DNA from: Atopsyche davidsoni
Lineage: Eukaryota; Arthropoda; Insecta; Trichoptera; Hydrobiosidae
Direction: 5' to 3'
Assembly (NCBI GenBank): GCA_022113835.1
Contig: JAILWY010000007.1
Coordinates: 11,819,001-11,883,000, forward strand
DNA length: 64,000 nucleotides
Shown piece by piece: positions 54,605-64,000 of this stretch; the stretch's first letter is position 1; every line of letters begins with the position of its first letter. The notes below the pieces were generated by a model, which was given only the letters and a program-made list of their open reading frames with translations, made no database searches and had not been told where the DNA came from. Position numbers and translations under genes: made by a program.

Positions 54605-54945
54605 CTAGTGCCTCTTCTCAGAGGAGGCTGGCGACCATTTCACCACTGAGCCAGTGTTCGTGGTTTTCTAAGAGGAACATAGTGTCTTCCTCTGGTTCTT
54701 CTACACAGCAGTTTTATATTGCAACGAAAAGTCTGCGTATTGCCTGCTGCCCAATAGCATTATTGCATAATACTTTCCTTACAAAGCTCTGGCGTTTAGA
54801 TCTGATACTCCTTCTGCAGCAAGCTACAAGATACTTCCAGAGCACATCCCTCCACAATCACTTCAAGTCCACTACTCCATTACACACGCTCAGGGTACAG
54901 AATGGCAGCCATGCACAAGCAACAGAATGGGGAGAGCGGGGAGGA
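54605..54945 (-). repeat. SINE-like repeat, copy D
   Basis: Reverse-oriented, the best preserved copy. On the plus strand it shows CTCTTCTCAGAGGAGGCTGGCGACC, CTTACAAAGCTCTGGCGTTTAG, ATCTGATACTCC, GAGCACATCCCTCCACAATCA and AACAGAATGGGGAGAG. It is flanked by ATTAATTAATTAAGACAATT-like sequence on both sides (54573-54595 and about 54949-54966), a candidate target-site duplication. Confidence 0.8.
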
Positions 54946-55474
54946 TTGATTAATTAATCAAGACAATTATAAATTATTGATTAAATTCACGTTTCCACTT
55001 CTTTAGTTTTACTGTTTATCAAATATGCTTTGAGAAATCGATTTACACCTGATCAGGCAAAAAAAAACACAACAGAGTACCACGCTGACTACAATATGTT
55101 TTAAGTAATCGATTCACACGTGAAACGACGGCAAAAACTGAGTGACTAAAACAATATGAAAATGATTGAATATTTGATAAATCCGCAGTTCTATTTTGTG
55201 TACAGTATTGTTTTTGTGAGCGCATTCGCATATCGAGTGCTTTCCTGTTTGCAATCAAAAATCTTCGTAACCTTCTAGCCATTTGGCTATTCGTATTTAT
55301 TATACATTGAAGATATGTATGATAGTAATCATGGGTGGTAAGAAGGTTTTGTTTTGTGTTTTTTTGTTGTTGTTGCTAGTCCGGCCCTGACCAGTTCCGC
55401 GAGTCAGCTGCTGGCGACTCCGCGTTGTGCAAGTCCGGACCGCCACACGACCCGCACAGTGGGCACGAGCTCGC

Positions 55475-55481
55475 TTTTATA
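55475..55481 (-). promoter_or_regulatory. Orphan TATA box, minus strand
   Basis: TATAAAA in CGTATAAAAGCGAGCTCG, followed by about 95 nt of GC-rich sequence (55385-55470). The downstream frame at 55282-55043 (79 codons) is open but unrecognised. No gene is called. Confidence 0.3.
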
Positions 55482-55905
55482 CGGTCAAATGTTCCAATAC
55501 TGCATGCATTGGTTTTTAGGAAGTTGAGGTGCTTGGAGCTATCCTGAAAAAGAACCCAGAACGGGTGCAGAAACGTCGGAGTACTGGGAACTTCAAGCGG
55601 CTCAGCACCCTAGAAACTAAACCATCTAATGACAACATACCCTTAGAGTTGCGTTTTGGAATAAATTCCTGAAATCTTGTATGAATAAAAGTCTATTTAT
55701 ATTTACTTATATATTACGTAACTCGCTTCGAGATTTTTTATTTATAATTATGATAAATGTCATCATGCATCAAAAAATTCCAGACATCTTGTTAAGAAAT
55801 ATCTCTTTTAATGAGGCTTATTAAGGCACATAAATAAATTGTGCAACGAGATGAAAGCCACACGTCCGGATGTTCTACGGATAATTGGAAACGACGAGAA
55901 TTAAA

Positions 55906-55913
<8 letters not shown>

Positions 55914-55936
<23 letters not shown>

Positions 55937-55938
55937 TA
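55914..55938. repeat. (A)n(TA)n microsatellite
   Basis: A run of A's followed by about 12 TA units. Confidence 0.85.
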
Positions 55939-55984
55939 GCTTTTACCACAAAATATTTTCGTTTCAAAAAATATTTTGGATGTG

Positions 55985-58640
55985 ACCGTCAGTTTTGAAA
56001 CACCGTGTATTTTACTAAGTAGATGCCGAACGTTAAAAGCATTTCTTGAATTTATCAAAGGCAGATTTAAAATATTTTTTTTATCAGTATTGTTTGTAAA
56101 CAATTGCTATTCTATTGATAAAGGTTTCAGTCAAACAATACATTTCTTATTTGTAACTCATTATTAGCTTGTACTATAATATTGCTTAAATTAAAAATTA
56201 AAACGTAAAGATGAAAATTTCTTATGTCCTACAAATAAAGTGAGTTTATATTGTTTTTTTTCAATTAAGTTTTATTGAGGATCTCATCTTGTTTTACGTT
56301 TTTCTCCTCCTTGCCTCCGCTGCCGACCAATTATCATGAAAACTTATAAATCATACAAATCATTCTGACGCAAAGCCTCTACTTACGCGTTGCCTAGTAA
56401 GTATTTCAACCAAAATAAAACAAAATCAATTTTAAATTGTGTCAACACTGAAAGTAGATTATTAAATATTGAACACAGTGAGTTATATTAGAGCCACCTG
56501 AATAATAAAGCCAGAGCGAATATCGCCACGATATAAAATCTCTACTTTTGACCAACATATTTCAACGGTAAATCACTACTAATATATTTACCGAAAGAAG
56601 TATATAAAAAATATATTCGATAAAAAGTCACCAACCTTCTATGAAGAGAGGCACCAGAAAAAGAAGAAGAATTAAGGCTAATTTTTGTGCTGTTTTTTAT
56701 GCAATTTCGTTGACACCAATGGCACAAAAAAACTGCGATACGATTTGTCGATGCTGAATTAATTTATAACTTTATTTCATTTTATAAAGAAATTTTTAAT
56801 TTTTTGTTTATTTATCGGTTAATTGTGAAACTGAATGAAACACAAATTTTGTGTTCTCTACAAGATTATGATTAGTTTTTTCCCGTCACCATTACAATTT
56901 ATTCTACAGTATTTCGATAATCACCGTTCACGAATAGTAATACATGAATTAAATTTTTCTTACTCCTGAATAACGCTTGTGATTAATTTAGTTTACAAAA
57001 TCATTTTCTAAAATTTTATTTATATTTTCAACAGACAATCTTATATTGGGAATTGCCTTTTAACTATTTATAATGGCTAGCATACATTTTATCACAATGA
57101 TGAATAAAGTGTTTATCAGCAACGATAACTATGAATAATGAGTATTTGTGTGTTTTCATAATTTTAGTATTGTTTTAAAATTATTGGCGAATATTTATTT
57201 TGACATCTCAGGCCTCTTGTAGAGGTGTTTAAGGCGACTGCCACAGAGAGCACAAGAACCCCGGCAATAATAGCCCAGAGTACCGATTCGTGATACCATT
57301 TTTGATAGCATTTCTAAAAGACAAGTGTTGCATGTTGTGTGGATATAATAGACATTGTTAGACGTGCTTGAAAACCAGAATACAGGAAACAAATAAAATT
57401 TTAATTTAAATAAATAATACACAGTTTAAAAATTAAGTAATCTATTCATATTTATTTATACATTTACATATCCGCGTTAAATGTAAATTATGAAACATGA
57501 ATGTTTATTATTGCTGGTTTGTGGAAAGTATAAATCAAATCATGTAGGCTAATTTACAACAAAAAAAATTGTAACAATATGAACTGAAATGTGTAATGTC
57601 AACATAAGTCATTAAACTATAATAAAAAATATCAAAGCCTGATTATATAATATTTATTTATTGGAAACGGAATCGATTTGGGGAACTCTTACTCAAGTTA
57701 TTGTAAAAGAGCTAATTTTTTGCTCTCTTCGCATGTACGTGACTAATTTTACATACAAAACCAGTAATTATTATAAAAAAAATATTGAATTATTATAAAA
57801 CAAAAACTATAAAATCGCTTAAAAAATAATAAAACCATTTTAACACTTTTCATAAAAGAATCAATTTGTTTTTATGATTTACAATAGAATCGAAATTCCC
57901 TATTTTTTGGGTGTGACAATGACTTTAAAAACACCGTATATATGTGTAAGGATTTTGTTATATCATTACACACTCGTAAAGATATATTGCTTGCTTACGA
58001 GCCATTAAATCAACAAAGGCTTTCCAACAGAACATATTCCCATTCTCTTAGCATTTCTGTCGGTTTGTTATCACGCAAAGGGCTTGATAAGAACACGGCG
58101 CCGATCACCTCCAAGCAGTCCTGGCACATAAATCTGCATGCATGCCAACTATATATTATATCATGTACTGCATGCCCCACGCTCACTTTTGATTGTGAAA
58201 ATTTGAATAGGTGATTAATCTTGTACGAAGACAGACCCGCATTAGTACTGGGGCAAAACAAGAAATAATTCAGATCTTTTAGTTACTTGGGACGTACCAT
58301 AATACACTTAAAATTAAATATTAATAAAATATCAGTGATAGCAGATAACCGAATTTGAGTGGCTTGCAAGATAATACGTCTTTGAATATTATAAATAAAA
58401 TACTTAAAAATACCAACTACCAAATATATGAAATAAAACATTACTTCTCTGGTAGGTGATCTGTTATTCCAGTCAATTAAATCACACACATATTATTTTG
58501 TGCTATCTTTGTATATAATTTTGATAAAAAAAAACCACTGCTAAACCTTCCGCAGCATTTAAAAATTTGGGGAAAAATACTAAACTGATTTGTAACGTTT
58601 TCAGCATTTATCATCTTGTATACAATGAAATCACAAAATA
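55985..58640. other. Intergenic, mostly featureless
   Basis: AT-rich. A short LINE/SINE 3' tail lies at 56622-56672. Two sites (55979-56011 and 57910-57941) share a TGTGAC...AAACACCGT motif, perhaps termini of a transposon family. Overlapping opposed frames at 57942-58261 show no recognisable protein. Confidence 0.4.
56622..56672 (+). repeat. SINE/LINE 3' tail fragment
   Basis: AAGTCACCAACCTTCTATGA, AGAGAGGCACC and an AAGAAGAAG tail match the common 3' end of the local retrotransposon family. Confidence 0.6.
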
Positions 58641-58658
58641 CCTGCTGTCGAACCTCTA

Positions 58659-59030
58659 TAATTTTAACAGACAGCTCTGGACAAAGAAGAGTGATCAACG
58701 GTTGATTCGGCGATTATAATTTGATGAGTACTTATCGCACAGCCTTAATAATTTTAACAGACAACATGTTATATATTATTCTGGATAACGAAGAGTGATG
58801 AACGAAACGGTGATCATTATTTGGTGAATTATGGAGATGGAGTACTTTTCGCACAATTTTAAAAATTTCAACAGACAACTTGTGACGTATTCTCCTGGAC
58901 AACGAAGAGTGATTAACAATTGATTCGATCATTATCTGGTTAGGTTAGGCTAGTAATTTTAACAGACATGTTATATATTATTCTGGACAACGAAGAGTGA
59001 TCAACGGTTGATTCGGTGAGATATTATCAG
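58659..59030. repeat. Four-copy degenerate tandem repeat, about 90-113 bp unit
   Basis: The core ATTTTAACAGACA...TCTGGACAACGAAGAGTGAT (with CAACGGTTGATTCG in the best copies) recurs at 58661, 58751, 58864 and 58955, spaced 90, 113 and 91 bp. The copies differ by indels. No coding frame is supported. The array ends about 150 bp before a TATA box at 59177. Confidence 0.8.
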
Positions 59031-59176
59031 AATGGGTATTATGGCGGAAGCGACAAGTACTCAATCTCCATTGCGGTGCCCCTCGCCTGGCTGGTCTGCT
59101 CACGGATGTCGGAGCAACTGACCCACTGACGCTGTCAGATTATTATCAGACTTTGGCTTCGAATGGATCTTGCTCG

Positions 59177-59208
59177 TATAAAACTCTGTCAGCCCACTTC
59201 AAAGTCAG
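59177..59208 (+). promoter_or_regulatory. Orphan TATA and TCAG initiator
   Basis: TATAAAA at 59177-59183, with GTCAGCA centred 30 bp downstream at 59207. Below it a 17-codon ORF (59282-59335) starts MRFWGHN and is followed directly by AATAAA (59335-59340). It could be a very short transcription unit or the first exon of a gene not recognised here. Confidence 0.4.
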
Positions 59209-59344
59209 CATTTATACAGAAGCCTGGGGCGAGCGAGCTTAGCTCCAACACGACATACGTTCGGTAGTTTTCTGCATTTTCATGCGGTTTTGGGGTCATA
59301 ACATCCGTGGCAATTTGTTTCTTTCAATTTTGTAAATAAATTTA

Positions 59345-62300
59345 GTAAAAATTGCCATGTGCGTGTGAGTGTTGTCGTGCTTGCAATACTGAAGAGCGAC
59401 TCAAATCTACAATATCTGTATTCGCGTATCAGCTACCAGCACTGTTGAATATGATTTAAAGTAGATATTTAAATAATACTAATACACAATGGGTTCACGC
59501 TTTGATTATTATCAATTGTTAATAATCAATCAAAGTGTTAACCTTTTCACGAACATTCGTTTTTGATTCCCGGTGTGACTTGAAAACTCCATCTCAAGTA
59601 ATCGCAGTTTTGAAGAGTTTGGGATCATTTTTATGTATTCTAGATTTTCTAAATATATTGAGTGTATAAAGTATAAAATATCAAATTGATATCAAGCATT
59701 GTCTGTAAGCTACAAAAACAAGTTTTAATCATATATAATAAATATAAATAAACGACCTTATGTATTGACACTTGCCCTTGAAAAAAATTGTTCTAATGAT
59801 TGCCAAGTTTTCGCATAAAAACTTTATATACTCGTATATCCGAATGCGCAAATATCCTTTACATGCTGATTGACCAGGGATGGAGTGCCTCGAGATATGC
59901 TCTCCTTTATCATATTGCACCAGTTACCTGCAGCGGATGTCAACCTCCGTTTGCATGAGAACTCAACTATGAAATATCAGCCACGAGGTTTCACTATGTT
60001 TGTCTTTCTAAAAGCGTTCGTTCCAATGCTATTCCGATAATAATGTCATTTTATTTATTTAAGTATCGCTTTATTTTTCTATATTGAAAGTTGATTTTTT
60101 TACAGAATATTAAAAAAAAAAAAACAAATTATATTAACTATTTTTTATTATTTGATTAACATCCTTTTTCAAGGTAAAATAAAGTCTTGCAGATTGCAGA
60201 AAAATTGGATAAAATAACGTCTTTTCAAAACCTATGTTTGTTAAAGCTTTTTTTTATTTTAATTTTTAATAACTCGGAAAAATACACATTCTCATATCAA
60301 AAGTAAATTTTTAAGAAATAAAATATTTTTTTGTGTAAAAAAGGGATGCATCTAACTTTTTGCATATATTTTTTTTGATTAGTCCAGTAGATTTATCGCA
60401 AAATATTTTCAGGGAACATCGATTATGGAGAGAGCCCCTAAAAATCATTGAAATCATATATACCGATGCTTTTCCAGTATTGACTCTAAAAAGTGTACTC
60501 AACTATGAAATCTGACTTAATTAAAAATATGTAGTAGAGTAAAGTGCAGATTTGATTTTTTTAATCTAGCAGCTTATACTTTTATAATTTTTATTTACCT
60601 ATTTAAAAAAAAAACCAGTTGAAATAATTTAATACCCTGTTTCCGAGTTAGAAAAAATATTTCCAAAGGGGCGGCAAGTCAAATAAGTTTGATATTTTCT
60701 AATAATAGGTTTCCATTGAAAGGTCTGCTAGCAGTTTTTACGCTTCTGTGATCATTTAAATGCGAGCAATTAGTGAACGTTAAGCACCGCCATACGTACT
60801 TTTGTTATTTCAAGCGATTGATATCGTTTCCCACACCGCGTGCAAGCAATTATCTCAGCCTGAATAATCGTGCGAAACTCTTTCAGTGTAACACTCGTTA
60901 GCCTAAGGTTTTCAGTTTCTAAGGCTGTGTTGAAAAGAGACACTCTAAAAAAAATTAAGTTAATATTAAATAAATGACAATTAAGATAATACAGTACATA
61001 TAGTTGTTTTAAAACCTCTCGTCTTTATATTTTAGCGTTGTTTTACTAAGAGCTTATTAGCTACTGAGAATGCCTTCGTAAGGAGAAAAAAAAACCTCAC
61101 TGATACTAAGAAACTCTAAAGACTAAACAATATCCCAAAAATAAAAAAAATTACCATACATGCACATTCTATCTTTTTGATAACTTATTAAATAAGTTAA
61201 AAAAATTAACATTATTTTTATTTTGTTTGTAAGAATCGCAAGTCACAATAAAATTTGATAACTGTGTTTTGTAAAATGATAAGGTAGTTTAGGCTTTTTG
61301 GCTTGGTTGTGGCGAAAACGCTACTGACGTGAGTATCATTATCTGAATAGATCTAAAGAAAAATTGATATGTTTTCCTTAAAATAATTTTAGTATCGGAT
61401 TCAAAACGTATGACAAAACCAAAACGAATCGACGTATTTTAACCGTAAATCTAATCATTTGACAACAGATTAAGTGATTTGACATAAACGTGTTTGTTTA
61501 GCTTCAACCTAAATAAGATCAGTCTCAATAAAGATTAGTTGCAGCGATTTCGTAATGGCGAGCAAAAACGTAAAATTGCTTTTGCTGTCTGTATTTTTTT
61601 TGCTGCATAAAAACCTTGTAAAATTATATACCAGCCCCGACAGCGACGGTTTCAAATGTAATTAATAAAAACTAGTAAGCAAAAAACTTAGATAATTTTC
61701 ATATTTTTAATAGCAGTAAATCAACGTGCTAACTAAACATTTAATTGTTTTTTAATATAACCATTTTTATTGCATTATCAAATGAAATTAACAACACATA
61801 GCTCTCAAATACAATAGAAATATGAAAAAAAAAACTGCTTTCAATTGATCGAGCCCTCAGCTTTTAGCTAATATTATATTTAAAACATGAAAAATATATT
61901 AATTTAATCTGTAGACTGTTTACTATATTTTAGGTTATTAATTAGTACAACAAACATTAAAGAATTCTTAAGTAATCGATATCCATTACTGATGATGATC
62001 TTACTCTTTTTCTTATAGTAGATGATACGTGTTTTATTCGACTGGCATATAAAACACTTGGTACTCAAAAAACTTCTCCGTGTCTTAGAATATACTTAAA
62101 TCGCTTAAAAAATTACAATTGTGAGGGATGTGTGAAATTACCAAAAGTCTTGAAGCACCTGTGCTACAATGTACCACTCTAATTTATAATTAATTTTTAT
62201 CGACCGGTCAGTGGCCTTGTGTGATAGCGTATTATCAGTACACGAGACTTGGTGACGGCGGGCTGTCTATTACAACTACAGCTGCCTAAACGAGCTGCGA

Positions 62301-63090
62301 CACAATCGACAACCGGTGATTATGCAATAGCGACCTTTACTAAGCAATACTACAAAAAAACACTAAAAATAAGCCAATCGGTTGTGTCGTAACACGTGTA
62401 GGTTGCTTAAAACGCCTTAAACCACCGCGAAGTTTTTATTCTTTAACTCAAGGAATAAAGGTTTTTTTACACATATTTTCACTATTAAACTCCATAGCGA
62501 AAATAGAGAAATCCACGCACGCTACCACCTAAACCACATGTTGTAAGCCTCAAAACCAGCATCAGCACACACCACATTAACACAATATAATAATTTTATC
62601 ACAACTGGACCATTTAATTTATGTATTGCATATTTTAATCAGTTCATAATATTTACACAACTCCACTTTAAATTTATTATAATAAGCTTTGAGTACAAAA
62701 TACTGAATTAACATGTTTTGTTACATAAAAATCTGATTACTATACCTGTCGCTTAAAGTTATGCGAACCTTACAACCCGAGTGAAGCAAACAAAACCCAC
62801 ATGAGATTAATATTCAATTGTGATTGTTTCTAATGGTTATTTGAATTAACCTGGTTTTGATTATTTGAAGGTCTATATCAGATAGGCCATTTTTTACGAA
62901 CTTTCAAAGTTTACCTACTTAAGTCATATGTGATATTTTTTGTTTGATTGTGCAATGCAACCGCACTGCTTAACTTTCAGGGTGAATAAACATATGCACA
63001 GTCGAATTTGTGTAGCTACTATTGCTTAAACTTACTGAGCCTTAGATGTTTATTTTATGTTCATCGTTGACTTTGTCGACTATGATTTGC
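59345..63090. other. Intergenic, nothing supported
   Basis: AT-rich throughout. A 40-bp segment at 62518-62558 (GCTACCACCTAAACCACATG...) resembles 51157-51195, so both are probably repeat fragments. No gene called. Confidence 0.4.
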
Positions 63091-63099
63091 AGGTCGTAC

Positions 63100-63668
63100 A
63101 GTGGTAAGACAGTGTCATCAGCATTTATTTTGATACTGAAAAATAATCAGCAAAGAGTTGATTGACAACTTCAATATCAACATTGACAACAAAGTAGTGG
63201 AGAGAGTTAAAAAATAATTAAACTGGGATCCTGACCAGGAAATTAAAGTGAGTTTAATAACTTAAAAAATACTATGCTCAAGAGATATACAATAACACTG
63301 TAATCTCGCTGGAGATTCACCAAGTGTTATGTCGTCTCAGTTTTCCTTTATGGAGTTGAAGCTTGGACACTCAAGACAGCTACTATGCCAAGATTGAGGC
63401 TTTATACGAGAATCTTTAAAATACCATGGGTTTATAATGAGAGAGTCTTACACAGAATGCGAAAAGAAAGAGAACTCCTATTTTGGGCACATTTTTCGTA
63501 ACAATAAATATAGCATCCTCCAGCTGATTGTCCGAAGAAAAATCGAAGAAAAAAGGGGCACAGGAAGAAGGAAGTACGGCCAAATTAGTGAAACTGGCCC
63601 AGGATAGGAATATCTTCGATGAAATGGTCACCGATCTCCTATGAGGAGAAGCATTAAAAGAAGAAGTT
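63100..63668 (+). mobile_element. Non-LTR retrotransposon 3' fragment (decayed ORF2 end)
   Basis: Broken plus-strand frames carry landmarks of the C-terminal end of insect LINE ORF2: a W-DPDQEIK segment near 63220, FLYGVEAWTLKTA near 63340, then RMRKERELLFW and a GTGRRKYGQ segment. The 3' end has GGTCACCGATCTCCTATGAG, GAGAAGC and an AAGAAGAAG tail. Stops and frameshifts make it a dead copy. Confidence 0.75.
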
Positions 63669-63669
63669 T

Positions 63670-64000
63670 TAGAAGTAGTATTTGCGTAATTTGAGACGTA
63701 TTTTGTCAACTATTGCTCTTGTTCTAGTTAAGCGATAAAAATGCGAATTCTTCGCTAAATTTTGATAGACTGAGTAATGGTACGCAGGTATTTTTTTTTG
63801 ATACATAATGTATATACTCATAAGGTATACTGAAAGAGATTCAATACATTCGTTTGCAATATAAAATAGCTTCATACGGGCAATAGTGTCGTCATATAAT
63901 AAATACACTCATGTTTTAAAATGTAAAATGCATTTTCTTCTACTTTCTTGGAGTCCGTAAAAGGAGTCGCTCGATCTTCAATCGATTAGCTCGCGGAAAA
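63670..64000. other. Right edge, nothing recognised
   Basis: AT-rich sequence to the window end; no supported feature. Confidence 0.4.

Noticed and set aside
55043..55282. 79-codon minus-strand frame below an orphan TATA box
   Set aside because: Starts with a basic MARRLRRF stretch but shows no recognisable domain or coding signature.
57942..58261. Overlapping 90- and 83-codon frames on opposite strands
   Set aside because: Neither resembles a known protein; chance overlap of open frames cannot be excluded.

Overview
The window reads as nuclear DNA of an insect: AT-rich, with GT-AG introns, arthropod-type TATA and initiator promoters, secreted structural-protein genes whose first coding exon is only 4-7 codons, and mariner, hAT and non-LTR transposon debris. 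The order cannot be fixed from sequence alone; Hemiptera is a weak guess.

Left part (about 0.6-24.8 kb): two conserved housekeeping or developmental genes arranged head to head. A complete pecanex gene runs on the minus strand. I could join 24 coding exons in phase, from an ATG at 19460 to a stop at 841, giving 2,993 residues. A mitochondrial 2-oxodicarboxylate carrier gene (SLC25A21 family) runs on the plus strand, with one non-coding and four coding exons, 304 residues. Their start codons are about 1.9 kb apart.

Middle and right (27-54 kb): three genes for secreted low-complexity proteins. These are a 765-residue proline-rich protein (minus, 27.4-29.7 kb), a 725-residue His/Pro/Gln-rich protein (plus, 45.1-48.1 kb) and a 148-residue Gly/Tyr-rich cuticle-like protein (minus, 52.2-53.4 kb). 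All three share one plan: signal peptide, short charged segment, a dibasic Lys-Arg site, then a repetitive body. This looks like a small cluster of extracellular-matrix or cuticle genes.

The space between and beyond these genes (29.8-45 kb and 48.7-64 kb) is gene-poor. It holds three deleted copies of one mariner family, a 488-bp hAT-type MITE with an intact 8-bp target duplication, several copies of a roughly 300-bp repeat whose 3' end matches local LINE 3' ends, a G-rich minisatellite, a four-copy tandem repeat, and several convincing TATA promoters with no recognisable gene attached. I saw no tRNA, rRNA, CRISPR or bacterial-type feature. Most other open frames are antisense or out-of-frame shadows.
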